A stretch of DNA of 64,000 nucleotides from Macrotis lagotis (taxonomy: Eukaryota > Chordata > Mammalia > Peramelemorphia > Peramelidae): positions 1,641,467-1,705,466 of the forward strand of contig NC_133666.1 in assembly GCF_037893015.1 (NCBI RefSeq), in the 5' to 3' direction. Below, piece after piece: positions 38,285 to 50,924 of this stretch. Under the pieces are notes generated by a model, which ran no database searches, was not told the DNA's origin, and saw nothing but the letters and a program-made list of their open reading frames with translations. Made by a program: the position numbers and the translations under genes. Position 1 is the first letter of the stretch; each line of letters starts with the position of its first letter.

Positions 38285-38425
38285 GGGCAGCTAGGGGGTG
38301 CAGTAGATAGAGCACTGACTCTGGAGTCAGGAGGACCTGAGTTCATATCCAGCCTCAGACACTTCATGATTGCCTAGCTGTGTGACCTTGGGCAATTGCC
38401 TTAAATAAATAAAAATTTTTAAAAA
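38285..38425 (+). repeat. Marsupial tRNA-type SINE
   Basis: gggcagctagggggtgcagt; flanked by copies of aaatgttcattttt. Confidence 0.85.
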
Positions 38426-38785
38426 GTTGCTTACTAAATGTTCATTTTTATCCCTTTGAACTTATTATACTCAGTTTTGTTGGGTAGGTGATTCTTAGTT
38501 GCAACCTTTTTGATCTCCTGAATATTATAACTCAAGCCCTTTGATCTTTAATGTAGAAACTGCTAAATCTTGTGCTATTCTGACTGTGACTCCATGACAT
38601 TTGAATTGTTTCTTTTTGACTGCTTGCAATATATTCTCCCTGACCTGGTAGCTCTTCCTGGCAGTTTTCATTTTGTAATCTCTTTCAGGAGGTGAGCAGT
38701 ATATTCTTTCTATTTCTAGTTTACCCTTTGGTTCTAGAATATCAAGGCAGTTTTTCCTTTGATAATTTCTTGAAAGATGATGTCT

Positions 38786-39522
38786 ATTCAACCTTTCTGG
38801 AGAGCAATTTGGAATTATGCCCAAAGGGCAAAAAAAATGTGCATACCCTTTGATCCAGAAATACCACTATTGGGTCTATACTCTGAAGAGATGCTGAAAA
38901 AAGGTCAAAACATCACTTGTACAAAAATATTTATAGCAGTCCTGTTTGTGGTGGCAAAGAATTGGAAATCAAGTGAATGTCTTTCAATTGGGGAATGGCT
39001 TAGCAAACTGTTGTCTATGTATGTGATGGAACACTATTGTTCTATTAGAAACCAGGAGGGATGGGAATTCAGGGAAGCCTGGAAGGATTTGCATGAACTG
39101 ATGTTGAGTGAGACGAGCAGAACCAGAAAAACACTGTACACCCTAACAACAACATGGGGACGATGATTGGACTTGTTCATTCTATCAGTGCAACAACCAG
39201 GAACAGTTTTGGGCTCTCTGCAATGGAGAATACCATCTGTAGTCAGAGAAAGAATTATGGACTTTGAACAAAGTCCAAAGACTATTACCATCAAATTGAA
39301 AAAAAAAAACCCATTATCTTATTATGTAATTTAACTATCTCATACTTTATGTTTCTTCCTTAAGGATATGATTTCTCTCTCATCCCATTCAACTGAGATC
39401 AGTGTTTCCCATAGAAACAATGTAAAGACTAAGAGAATGCCTTCTGTGAGGGGTGGAAGGAGGGAAGCAAGAATGGGGGGAAATTGTAAAACTCAAAATA
39501 ACTAAAATCTTTCTTAAAAAAA
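38786..39522 (+). mobile_element. Young L1 3' end inserted in old HAL1
   Basis: 5'-truncated L1: ORF2 C-terminus (IPFDPEIPLLGLYSEEM, KIFIAVLFVVAKNWKSS, WLSKLLSMYVMEHYCS) and 3' UTR with A tail. Flanked by an exact 14-bp duplication gaaagatgatgtct (38772-38785 and 39523-39536). Confidence 0.85.
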
Positions 39523-40909
39523 GAAAGATGATGTCTAGGTTCTTTCTTTGATCATGGATTTCAGATACCCCAATAAATTATAAATGAACTTTCCTGGATC
39601 TATTTTCCATATCAATTGTTTTTCCAGTGAGATATTTCACATTTTCTTCTATTTTTTCCATCCTTTTGGTTCTGTTTTATTGTTTCATTCATTTTATTGT
39701 TTCATAAAATGATTAGCTTCTACTTGCATAATTCTAATTATTAAGGAATTATTTTCTTCAGTGAGTTTTTCTATTTCCTTTTCATATGGTCAATTCTACT
39801 TTTTCAAGGAGTTCTTCTCTTCAGAGAATATTTGTATAATTTTTTCCATTTGGCTAATTCTGCTTTTCAAGGCATTCTTCTCTTCATTGGATTTTTGTGC
39901 CCTTTTTACCATTTGATTTATCCTATTTTTAAGGTGTTATTCAATATTTTTTTGCCTCCTTTACCATGCTGTTGACTTTTTGGGGGGGCTTTTCCTACAT
40001 CTCTCTCATGTCTCTTCCCAATTTTTCCTCTACCTCTCTTACTTTATTTTTAAATGAACTTTTGAGCTTTTCCATGGCCTGGGGTCAATCCTTATTTTAC
40101 TTTGAGGCTTTGGATATAGGAATTTTGACTTTGTTCTCTTCTTAGTTTGTTTTTTTTTTATTTTCTTTGTCATCATGGTAACTTTCTATAATCAGGATGT
40201 TTTTCAGTTGTTTGCTCATTTTCCTATTTTAACTTTCTACTAAAGTAAAGGCTCTGCTTTTAAAGTAGAAGAGGCACCATTCCAAGCTTTGGGCTCTTGT
40301 TGCAATTGTTTTCAGAAATAATTTTGGAGATATATAAGTTTTTGTTTCTTTCAAGGTGGTATGATCTAGGGAGAAGTGTGGTTACTACTCTATTGTACTG
40401 TATCTTGATCTGTGAGCAATCACAATCTTTTTTACCCTGGAACTCAGACCAGGGTCTTCACTCCTATAGTTGCAAGCTCTGGTATGCTAGTGTTTTTTCT
40501 TTCCCTGGAACTGAGACCTAGATCCAAGTAGGGGCAATGTAACAGAGTCCTGTCTCAGTGTCAGCAACGAGACTGCTGTAATCTCCTTCTGACCCCCTTA
40601 CCATCTGTGAACTGAGAGGTCCAGAAACTGCCACTGCCATCACTAATTCAGACACTCCCAAGGTGGGTTCCTGGCTTGCTGAGGTCTGCTCTGTGCTGAA
40701 GTGGCCTGTGCTAGACTGCACTCCTCTTTCACCCTGGTAAAACTGACCTTTCCTGATGACCTTCTAAGTTGTCTTGGACTGGAAAATTGTATCACTCAGT
40801 TATTTTGGGGGTTCTGCTGCTCAAGAATTTGTTATAGGGTAGTATTTAAAACTGTTTCAAGGTTTTGCTCAGCCATTTTGGCTATACCTTCCAATCTTTG
40901 CATAATTTG

Positions 40910-41575
40910 AGAGCTCTATTCTTAGTCATTCCCTTTTGAATAGGAAGTTTCCCTCTCAGACCAAACTTCCCTACGGGATTATCTGTCACTTAGTAGAGCC
41001 AGTTCCCATGCCTCCCTTATTAGGGAATAATTGATACTTATTGGAGAGGACTTAGAGGTCTGGGTTTGTGCAGTCCTTCACTGAGGAAGTCCATCAATAG
41101 AATTATGACAAGAGAATTTAGGGTGTTCTTTCAGTAAAGGTCCCATTGTCACATGGAGTCTTGAAGTCTCAATCATTTCATTGTCACCAGAACTGTCACA
41201 ATGGCATAAAGAAATGCAATAATTACATTCAGGCAGCAATTTATTTGGCAATGCATGTAGTTGGTATGTGGGTAGCCAAGGACCCAGAAACTTGATTTCT
41301 CACAGTTGATATACAACAATGGAAGGAATGAAAAACAGGAAACACAGGATTATAGGGATTGAGACATCTAATTTCTCATTGGTGAAGGGGGGGTTGGGAG
41401 ACACTGAGGTGAGAAGGAGAGCAGTATTCTTGTGACATTCTTTAAGTCATGTGACGAAGGGGAAGGGGAAACTTCTTGTGAAACTTCCTAAATCAGGTGA
41501 CCCATGGAGTTGAAAATTAATTTCACAAAATGGTGGATATAAAAGCAAAATGAAATCATTAATGCTATTTTAAAA
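40910..41575 (-). mobile_element. Possible LTR/ERV fossil or unassigned repeat
   Basis: On the minus strand there is a central ccaaataaattgctgcctga, which could be an LTR poly(A) region, with pyrimidine-rich U3-like text before it. No gene homology. Assignment weak. Confidence 0.3.
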
Positions 41576-41617
41576 TAGAAGCCACTTCTCTCTCTCTGGA
41601 AGTAGGTATCAATTTTC

Positions 41618-41777
41618 CTTCTTTCTTTCAGATTTTTGCAAGGCAATCGAGTTAAGTGATTTGCCCAAGGTCACACAGCTAAGTGAATATTAAATGTTTG
41701 GGGGTGCATTTGAACTTGGGTCCTCCTGCCTCCAGGACCAGTGCTCTAGCCATGCACCGTACCACCTAGCTGCCCCT
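41618..41777 (-). repeat. Marsupial tRNA-type SINE
   Basis: Reverse form: gcaaggcaatcgagttaagt to accacctagctgcccc. Confidence 0.85.
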
Positions 41778-42509
41778 AGATTGCAATTTTCATCTTGAGT
41801 CCTTTCAAATTGTTGTAGATCATTGATAGGTTGCCAAGTCTTTCATAGTTGATTATCCTTACAATATTGTTCTCTTGGTTTTACTCACTTCACTTTGCAT
41901 CACTTCATTTAAATCTTCCCAGGTTTTTCTGAAGTCAACCCTCTTATAATTTCTTACAGCACAGTAGTGTTTCATCACATTCATATATGACAACTTGATC
42001 AAGCATTCCCCAATTGATGGGCAGCCCCTCAGTTTCCAATTCTTCACTATCACAAAAAGAGCTGCTTTAAATATTTTTACATATAGGTCTTTTTTACCTT
42101 TTCTTTGATCTCTTTGGAATACAGATCTAGCATTGCTAGTCAAAGGTTTTGCACAGTTAAAGAGTCCCTTGGGCATACAAGTGACTAAATTCTTCTCCAG
42201 AATAGTTGGAAAAGTTTGCAGCTCTACCTATGGTGCATTGATATTTCTGTTTTTGCATATCTCCTCCATAATTTGGCCTTTTCCTTTTCTGCCATGTTAG
42301 CCAATCTGATGAGTATGAGATGGTACCTGAGTAGTTTTACTGTGTACTTCTCTGGTCTTAATGATTTAGAGCATTCTTTCATATGATTATTGATTTAGTT
42401 TCTTCTTCTGAAAACTGCCTGTTCATATACTTTGACCATTTGTCAACTGGAGAATAGTTGTTATTTTATAAATTTGGCTCAGTTCCCTATATATCTGAAA
42501 AATGAGAAA

Positions 42510-42735
42510 AAAAAACAAAGAAGTTTTAAAAAAAGTGAACATAGTCATTCTTTCACAACATGACTAATATGGAAATGTGTTAAACACTATTGTACATGTA
42601 GAGATTGCTCACTGATGGGGAGGAGGAAGAGAAGGGAAGGTGGTAGAAAAATGCAGAACTCAAAAACTTGCAAAAGGATGAATGTTGAAAACTATCTTTG
42701 CATATAATTGGAAAAAAATTTTGAAATTTAAAAAA
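42510..42735 (+). mobile_element. L1 3' UTR fragment (plus) within antisense L1
   Basis: Text aacatgactaatatggaaat to gaatgttgaaaactatcttt with an A-rich end is the old marsupial L1 3' UTR. The same motif occurs in reverse at the 3' ends near 36480 and 35700. It interrupts the antisense L1 ORF2. Confidence 0.55.
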
Positions 42736-43273
42736 CAGACTTTTATCATATTAGAGAAACTGCCACCCTTTCCCCACTTTACTTCTAATTATGACTTTGT
42801 TTTGTTTGCATTGTTTTTGCTTGTGCAAAAAAAATTAATGTCATATAATCAAAATTATCCATTTTACTCCCATGATTCTTTCCATCTGTACTTTAATCAT
42901 GTACTCTTCCACTGTCCATAGTGCTGATAGGTAATTCATTTCCATACACCTCTAATTTACTTATGATATCAATCTTTAATGTCTAAGTCATGTACCCATT
43001 TTGAATTTATCTTGATACATACTGTGAGATGTTGGTTTATGACTCATTTCTCCCTGACTGCTTTCCAGATTTCCCAGAAGTTTTTCTCAATTAGGTCACT
43101 GTGTTCATTTGTTTCTAAATATTAGGTACCTCAAGTATTCCATTCATCTATTTCTCTGTTTCTTAGCCAGTATATAGTTTGAAATCTGGTATTCCAAGGC
43201 CACTTTTCTTTGCATTTTTTAACCTCTTCCCTTGATATTCTTGACTTTTTGTTCCTCCCAATGAATTTTGTTA

Positions 43274-44110
43274 TTTTTTTAATCAGAATTTTATTTGGAA
43301 ATATTGTGAGCCTGGTTTAGTGCTACAGCACCACTGGAAATACATGTTCAACATGTTCCCAAATCACATAATTCTTACTAAAACTTACTAAAACACTAGA
43401 AGAATCTTGAATTTCAAATGAACTCATCCAAGGAGTTCTCAGCACTTGACATTTAATCACACAGTACAATAATAAACCTACATATAAGATTATAGTATGG
43501 GAAATGGAAAACTTGCTCCAGAGACATTCTAAACTTGCCAAACCTTGAAATAAACATCCAGCAAAGAGAAAAATTACCATTTGAATACATCTTTATGCAC
43601 AGAATACTATTGGAAAATGTGTAGGGAGTCAACATGGCTGTCCAGCTGGTCTTGGGATGCCTCAGTTCCAGCTCTGCCCAGTTCAGGGGCCTTTCAGTCA
43701 AGGATGGAGTGACACAGATAGAAAAGTCACCAAGACATTCTGCATTTACTACTGACCACCTACTAAAGCCAATTAATGACTGAGCTTAGTTCTGGAGTCA
43801 ATTGGGAGGGATGAGCTGGTTCAAGACAGGCTTTCACATCACAGTGGCTGCAGGGTTGAGAATTGACTGAAGTAGTAGAAGTATAACCAGACCAGAGATA
43901 GAGATGATGATACCAGTCATGACTATAGGAATGATTGTCTTCATGATCGGCTCAATTTGTTTGACTGGTGGTTGCCATAGTGGTACCACTTTTTCCTGAG
44001 CCATAAGCTTACCTAGAGTGCTAAAGACCACGGTGGCTCAGGTAGCCATGATAGCTAAGAAGAGTATGGACTCAGGCTTCTCCGACATGTCTCCCCCAGA
44101 TTGGTTGTCT
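43274..44110 (-). pseudogene. ATP6V0C: ATP6V0C processed retrocopy, internally deleted
   Basis: Copy of the V-ATPase proteolipid c subunit. From ATG at 44088: MSEKPESILFLAIMAT, a stop, then ATVVFSTLGKL and PIMKTIIPIVMTGIIISISG, matching human MRPEQIMKSIIPVVMAGIIA. Homology ends after QSILN (human NSLN); what follows resembles 3' UTR, so roughly the last 85 codons are missing. A poly(A) signal (aaataaaattctgatt) and A tail (T run 43274-43280) close the copy. It sits inside an antisense L1 fossil. Non-functional. Confidence 0.75.
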
Positions 44111-44261
44111 GGAAAGGGAAGAGGAAAGGGTATGGGGATGTTTAGTGGGTAAAGGGCTGAATGGTGAGGAGGTGAGTGGGACAGCATGATTCTAGTTGGC
44201 TCCATGCTATGGTCAAAATACCACCACCTCAAACTATTATTTTTTCCAGTAATTATAACTA

Positions 44262-44512
44262 ACATTTATATAGATCTTACTACATAGCAGACACTGTGCT
44301 AAGATTTTTACAATAATGATCCTCAGAACTCTCCTTGGAGGGAAGTTCTGTCATCATTCCTATTTTATAGTTGAGGAAACTGAGGCAAAGAGAAATAAAG
44401 TGACTTGCCCAGTGTTACACAGTTAGTAAGTGTTTGAGGCTAGATTTAACTCAGATCTTCCTGATTCCAGGTCTGGAGCTCTATCCACTGGTTCACTTGT
44501 TGCTCTCATTCC
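44262..44512 (-). repeat. MIR/THER-type SINE, nearly full
   Basis: Reverse form: agcagacactgtgctaagat, gttgaggaaactgaggcaaa, gacttgcccagtgttacaca, ctctatccactggttcac. Confidence 0.65.
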
Positions 44513-44663
44513 AGTTCTATAAAGTAAATTTTTTGGTGGTTTGAGCAGTATGATACTGAATGAGTAAATTAAATTAGAGAGTACTGTCATTTTTAAAACA
44601 TTGACTCAGCTTAACCATGGACAATGAATAGTTCTCCAATTTGTTGGATAGCTTTCTTTTTTT

Positions 44664-44810
44664 AAATTTTATTTATTTTTTTGCAAGGCAATGGGGTTAA
44701 GTGACTTGCTCAAGGTCACACAGCTAAGTAATTATGAAGTGTCTGAGGCCGAATTTGAACTCAGGTGCTCCAGAGTCAATGCTCTATCCACTGCACTACC
44801 AAGCTTCCCT
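44664..44810 (-). repeat. Marsupial tRNA-type SINE
   Basis: Reverse form, inserted in the antisense L1. Confidence 0.86.
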
Positions 44811-45282
44811 GGATATCTTGCTTTATGTGAAAAGTGTGTTGTTTAATTTGTGTTGCTGTGTGTGTCATGGCAGGGAGACTCTCAACTAGTTTATACCATC
44901 TGAAGATATTTGAGATGGAATTTCTTTAGCTCTTCCTACTGGGTTTTGTTGGTAATATACAGAAATGCTGAGGATTTAAGCAAATTTATATCCTGCAACT
45001 TTGCTAAAGTTGTTCATTGTTTTTCTAGTTCTTTGGTTGGCTCTAGCATTCTCTAAATACCATCATACCATTAGCAAAAAGGGATAATTTTCTTTCCTTT
45101 TTGCCTATTCTTATTTTTAATACCATTTGTTCTTATTTCTATATCTAGCATTTCTAGTCCTGTATTAAATGGGAATGGGAATATTAAGCATCTTTGTTTC
45201 ACCCATTGTCTTATTTCTCACCATTATAAAAAATACTGGTTATAGGTTTTATATAGATAACACTAATCATTTCTTTTGATTT

Positions 45283-45436
45283 TGGTTCCTTTCTGCAAGG
45301 TAATTGGGTTAAGTGATTTGCCCAAGATCACACAGCTATGGCATCATTAAGTGCCTGAGGGCAGATTTGAACTCAAATCCTCCTGACTCCAGGGCCAGTG
45401 CTCTATCCACTGCACTGTACCACCTAGCTGCCCCTG
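45283..45436 (-). repeat. Marsupial tRNA-type SINE
   Basis: Reverse form, inserted in the antisense L1 beside the younger L1. Confidence 0.85.
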
Positions 45437-45474
45437 CCCCCAAAACTTATCATTTCTTTCTTTCTTTTTTTTTA

Positions 45475-46378
45475 CTTTTAGAAAGATTTTATTTTGAATT
45501 TTACAATATTTCCCCTGATCTTACTTCTTCCCCCACCCCCAACAGAAGGTAGTCTGTCAGTCTTGACATTGTTTACATGCTATGCAATGGTCTAAGTTGA
45601 ATGTGTTGAGAGAGAAATCATATCTTAAGGAAGAAAAATAAAGTATAAGAGATAGCAAAATTGCATAAGATAACTGTTTTTTTTTTTAAAAAAATTAAAG
45701 ATAACAGTCTTTGGTCTTTGTTCAAACTCCACAGTTCTTTCTCTGGGTACAGATGGTATTCTCCAATACAGACAGCCCCAAATTGTCCCTGATTGTTGCA
45801 CTGATGGAATGAGCGAGTCCATCAAGGTTGATCATCGCCCCCATGTTGCTGTTAGGGTGTACAGTGTTTTTCTGGTTCTGCTCATCTCACTCAGCAGCAG
45901 TTCTTACAAATCCCTCCAGGCTTCCCTGAATTCCCATCCCTCCTGGTTTCTAATAGAACAGTAGTGTTCCATGACATACATATACCAAAGTTTGCTAAGC
46001 CATTCCTCAATTGAAGGACATTTACTTGATTTCCAATTCTTTGCCACCACAAACAGGGCTGCTATGAATATTTTTGTAGAAGTCATGTTCTTATCCTTTC
46101 TCATCATCTCTTCAGGGTATAGACCCAGTAGTGGTATTTCTGGGTCAAAGGGTATGCAGATTTTTGTTGCCCTTTGGGCATAGTTACAAATTTCTCTCCA
46201 GAAAGATTGGATGAGTTCACAACTCCACAAACAATATAATAGTGTCCCAGATTTCCCACTTCCCTTCCAACAATGATCATTATCCTTTCTAGTCATATTG
46301 GCCAGTCTGAGAGGTGTGAGGTGGTACCTCAGAGATGCTTTAATTTGCATTTCTTTAATAAGTAAATACTTAGCATTT
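45475..46378 (-). mobile_element. Younger L1 3' end (minus)
   Basis: ORF2 C-terminus is well preserved over 148 codons: MQIKASLRYHLTPLRLANMT, SFWREICNYAQRATKICIPF, WLSKLWYMYVMEHYCS. The 3' UTR runs to about 45478. It is inserted in the same orientation into the older L1. Confidence 0.83.
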
Positions 46379-46780
46379 CAAAAAAAGCACAATTATTCCT
46401 ATGCTTTCTAGGGTTTTTCATAGAAATCAGTATTGCTTTTTGCTAAAAAGCTTGTCTGCATCTATTGACATAATCAGAATTTTTTTAAAACTGGTTTTGT
46501 CATTGATATGATCAATTATTCTGATAGTTTTCCTAATTTTGAACCAACCCTGGATTTCTAGTATAAATCCCACTTGTTCATAGTATATAATCTTTGTGAT
46601 ACATTATTATAATCTCCTTGCTACTCTTTTATTTAAAATTTCACATCAATATTAACTAGAGAAATTGGTTTATAGTTTTTTTTTTTGTTTTTGCTTTCTC
46701 TGGTTTAGGTGTCAAAACCATATTTATGTCTTAGTAGGAATTTGGTAGGACTTCTTTACCTTTTTAAAAAAAACATATAG

Positions 46781-46922
46781 GGGGTGGCCAGGTGGTGCAG
46801 TGGATAAAGCACTGGCCCTGGAGTCAGGAGTACCTGGGTTCAAATCCAGCCTCAGACACTTAATAATTACCTAGCTGTGTGGCCTTGGGCAAGCCACTTA
46901 ACCCCATTTGCCTTGCAAAAAA
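46781..46922 (+). repeat. Marsupial tRNA-type SINE
   Basis: gggtggccaggtggtgcagt to tgccttgcaaaaaatat, inserted in the antisense L1 (acatat and atat flanks). Confidence 0.87.
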
Positions 46923-47181
46923 TATATGGTATTGAAACTTTTTTAAATGGTAGAATTCATAAATATACCTAGTTCTGTGGATTTTTTCATTGGAGGCACA
47001 TTAATGGCTTGTTTTCTTTTTCTAATATAGAGTTATCCTATTCTGTTAATCTGGGCAATTTATATTTTTTGAAATATTCATCTTTTTTATATTGTCAGCT
47101 CTATTGACATGTAACCATGCAAAATAGCTCCTGAGGACTTCCAGGAGTTTGACCTTATAAAATAATATTAGATTATATATG

Positions 47182-47667
47182 TGTTAATCTTAACAGCTTG
47201 TCCTAATAAGGGATAAACTTTAGCCTTCAGAGTTTGGCCTCAAGAAAGAGTAAGACCAAATTAGGTTAACATACATGTTTTTTAATATGTCTCTAAGTTC
47301 ACTGATGATGCAGGAATGCATTGGGTATCTTGTCAGAAAACCAACCCCCTCAAAATACAGCTTTGAAAAGGGTTTTTAGAAAAATACAATTTCAGTTTCA
47401 GAAGATGGGATCTGGAAAGTCACTTCTGGCTTGTCTATCAAAGGAGGGGCATGTTCCCTCAACTTAGGGATGGGGCTAGATATCAGGCACACCTACCAGA
47501 AGATATGTTCAGGAGGATATGCCAGAAGGGGTGACTCCTCCCTAACCTGGGATCTTTGTGCCTTATCATTTTTGCCAAGACCTCTTCAAATGTGACTCTT
47601 CCCCCTCCAAGATGTCAGCGCACCCAGGGATCCTTGATAAAATGGGATTTGTTGTTGGGGGTTAACA
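47182..47667 (-). mobile_element. Solo LTR, same ERV-like family, minus strand
   Basis: About 486 bp, TGTTAAC to GATTAACA ends in its own orientation, aligned end to end with the LTR at 20055. No internal region. Inserted in the old antisense L1. Confidence 0.65.
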
Positions 47668-47724
47668 CTCCAAATAACTGATTAACTTTCATCTTCATTG
47701 GTTGTGTATTCACAATTTTATTTT

Positions 47725-50700
47725 ATTTTTTTGTTTTTTTATTTTATTTTTTTATTCTCATTTTGTACAAATGTTTTTTACATTAACAAAATATTCTTGT
47801 TTAAGAGTAAACAAAATACCCCCTCCCCCCACGAATATAGACTTGCTTGAATGATAAAGTAAAGGGGAGAGAAAAAAATTAAAATTAAAAAAATAGTAAT
47901 AATTGTAGGTATGGCCAGGTGGCGCAATGGACGAAGCACCAGCCCTGTAGCCACGAGCACCTGAGTCCACATCCAGCCCCGTAGACCCAACAATCACCCA
48001 GCCATATGACATGCAAGCCACCCGATCCCCACTGCCCTACAAAAACCAAAAAGAAGGGAAAAAAAGACCCAAAATAAAATAAAATAGTAATAATAGTAGG
48101 GGTGACTGGGTGGCTGACAAAGCATTGGCCCTTGAGCCAGGAGCACCTGGGGCCAAATCTGGCCTCAGACACCCAAAGATCACCCTGCTATGTGGCCCCA
48201 GGCAGGCCACCCAGCCCCATTTGCCCTGCCCCCTCCCCCAAATAATAATAATAATAAATGTACTTCAGTCTTTGTTCCAACACCAACAACTCTGTCATGG
48301 GTGGATCGCATTCTTTATGGTAAGTCCATCGCAAAAGTTGCTTCCATATTTTTCCAACATTGCCACTGCTGATCGCAACTCCCTCCTTTCTTATTTCTCC
48401 ACTACCATGTACTATATTTTCTCTCTCCTTTCACTCTGACTCTGCTGTAGGTTAGCTGAATGTCGCAGCAGACAGATCCCCGGTCCTGAGGCCAAGAGGC
48501 CCTGAGCCCCCATACCACTCCTTAGGCCTAGAATCCACCTGGCCCTATGGTCCTGGACAGGCCTTCCAATCCCAGCTCCTTGCAAGAAGTACAAAAGAAA
48601 ATATGTTATATCTGACCACTCTCCCTCCATGGTCCATCCTCTCCTCCTTTATTCACATCCCCACCCCTTCCCCCAGCTCCCAACTCCTTCTTACTCCAGA
48701 TGTCTATACCCCATTGAGTATATATGCTGTTTCCTGTCCTAGCCACCTCTGATGAGAGCAAAGGTTCCCTCATTCCCCCTTGCCTCTCCCCTTCCATATC
48801 ATTGCAATAGCTCATTGTAATAAAGAAAAATCTTATTATATGAAATATCTTGGCCTATTCTCCCTCTCCTTTTTCTTTCTCCCATTCCATTTCCCTTTTT
48901 TTCTATTGACTCCATTTTTACACCATATTTTATTTTTGAATTCAGCTTTCTCCTGTGCTTCAACTATAAAAGCTCCCTCTACCTGCTCTATTAACTGAGA
49001 AGGTTCATATGAGTATTATCAGTGTCATTTTTCTATGCAGGAATACATGCAGTTTGTCATCATTAAGTCCCTCGTATTTTCCCCCTCTCCTCCAATCTCC
49101 ATGCTTCACCTGAGTCCTGTATCTGAAGATCAAACCTTCTGTTCAGCTCAGGCCATTCCAAAAGGAACATTTGAAACTCCCCTGGTTCATTGAAAGTCCA
49201 TCTTTTTCCCTGGAAGAGGACATTCAGCCTTGCTGGGTAGTTCATTCTTGGCTGCATTCTAAGCTCTTTTGCCTTCTGGTATATTGTATTCCAAGCCCTA
49301 CGAGCTTCCAATGTAGTTGCTGCTAAGTCCTGTGTGATCCTGACTGCAGCTCCACAATATTTGAACTGTGCCCTTCTGGCTGCTTGTAATATTTTCTCTT
49401 TGACTTGGGAGTTCTTGAACTTGGCTATGATATTCCTAGGGGTTGGTTTTTTGGGATCTCTTTCTCAGGGGGATTGGTGGATTCTCTACATTTCTATTTT
49501 GCCCTCTGCTTCTAGAATATCAGGGCAATTTTCCTGTAGTAATTCTTTGAAAATGATGTCAAGGCTCTTTTCCTGATCATGACTTTCAGGTATTCCAATA
49601 ATTTTAAAATTATCTTTCCTAAGTCTGTTTTCCATATCAGTTGTTTTTTCAATGAGATATTTCACATTTTCTTCTAATTTTTCATTTTTTTTGTTTTGAA
49701 GTATTGGTTCCTGATTTCTGGTAAATTCATCAATCTCGCTGAATTTTATTTTTTGTCTGAAGGATTTGTTCTCCTCAGAGAGTTTTCTTATCTCTTTTTT
49801 CCATCTGCCCAATTTTGCTTTTTAAAGCATTCTTCTTCTCAATAACTTTTTGAACTGTTTTATCCATTTGACCTAAGCTGGTTTTTAGCATGCTATTTTC
49901 TTCAGCATTTTTTTGGATTTCCTTGACTAAGCTGCTCACTTCCTTTTCATGTTTTTCTTGCATCTCTCTCCTTTCTTTTCCCAGTTTTTCTTCCAACTCC
50001 CTCATTTGATTTTCAAAGTCTTTTTTGAGCTCTGTCATAGCCTGAGCCCAATTTCTGTTTTTCTTGGAGTCTTTAGATGCAGGAGCTTGTGCTTCCTCAT
50101 CTTCAGACTGAGTATTTTGATCCTTCTTGGGCTCATTTGCAAAATATTTCTTAATGGTCTTCCTCTTATTTCTCTGCTTGCTCATTTTCCCAGCCTGGGC
50201 CTGGTTTTGGGGTGCTTCCTGAGCTTTTGGGACACTCCCACAAGGATCTCAGTGTGTAAGGCTCTGTTCTCCCTCCTGCTCTGTGAATGACCATAAGTGC
50301 CCCACCCCTCTGCCACAGGGCTGAGGTGGGGGGGAGCCCTGCTGTTCTGTGGGGGGGCCTAGACTGTGATCAGGATCTGAATGTGTTCAGAGCCCCAGAG
50401 TCCTGTTCCAGAGGCAGAGGACAGAGCTCTGCAGTCTCTCTTCACTCCCCTCCCTCAGCTCAATGGGCTCATGCTCTGTAGGCTCCTGCTTACTGGCTCA
50501 GCCTGCTTCTGTTTCTGGATCTGGGCTGTAGAAAGACCATGCTGCTCACTGTGTGCCCTGAGGGTTGGGCTCTGGCAGAGGTCCCCCGCTGTTCCCCCAC
50601 TTTGTGCCTGGTGCTCCCCAGGGTATAGCTCAGGAGACTCCCTGCTGCTGTGAGCTGGGGCTCCCAGGGCCCTGGGGCTGCCTCCAGGAGGTTGAAGTTC

Positions 50701-50924
50701 TTTCGCTCTGGCGGGCCACCCCTCTGGCGGGTTGCCCCTCCGACCCCAGGGAGCAGAGCCTTTCTGCTCTTTTCCAGGTTACCTTGAGTAGGAGAACTGC
50801 CTCTCTGGGTCCCTCTGTGGGTTCTGTCTCTCAAAAGTTTAGTTGGAATCCTTAGTTTAGAAATTTTATCAGAGAGTACCTAAGACTTGATCCTTTCTTG
50901 TCGCCATTTTGGCTCCGCTCCCCC
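47725..50924 (-). mobile_element. HAL1-type element, copy 2, full length with target-site duplication
   Basis: Same family as the copy at 2.3-5.5 kb, same orientation. Flanked by an exact 14-bp duplication cacaattttatttt (47711-47724 and 50925-50938). The 5' end reads gagcggagccaaaatggcga, with the AAAATGGCG YY1-type motif found at L1 5' ends, so it is full length. ORF1 (50185-49063) is disrupted by small indels. It inserted into an older antisense L1. Confidence 0.87.
49063..50185 (-). pseudogene. HAL1 ORF1, copy 2
   Basis: Three frame segments (50185-49775, 49812-49486, 49311-49063) cover MSKQRNKRKTIKKYF to FNEPGEFQMFLLEWPEL. It aligns throughout to copy 1 with few differences. Here the coiled coil joins the RRM without the break seen in copy 1, but it is interrupted elsewhere. 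Confidence 0.8.

Larger units (their letters stand above)
36440..40890 (-). mobile_element. Old HAL1/L1 element with ORF1 and ORF2 3' end
   Basis: Read right to left: 5' end near 40890 (gccaaaatggctgagc, YY1-like), 5' UTR, decayed ORF1 (about 40215-38440), a pyrimidine-rich spacer like that following ORF1 in the younger HAL1s (including the CT run 37580-37615), then the C-terminal part of L1 ORF2 and its 3' UTR (37530-36440). Interrupted by a SINE at 38285 and a young L1 at 38786. ORF1 homology is visible as RRNKLP-type text such as VTVRIAQDLAVSTL. Confidence 0.65.
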
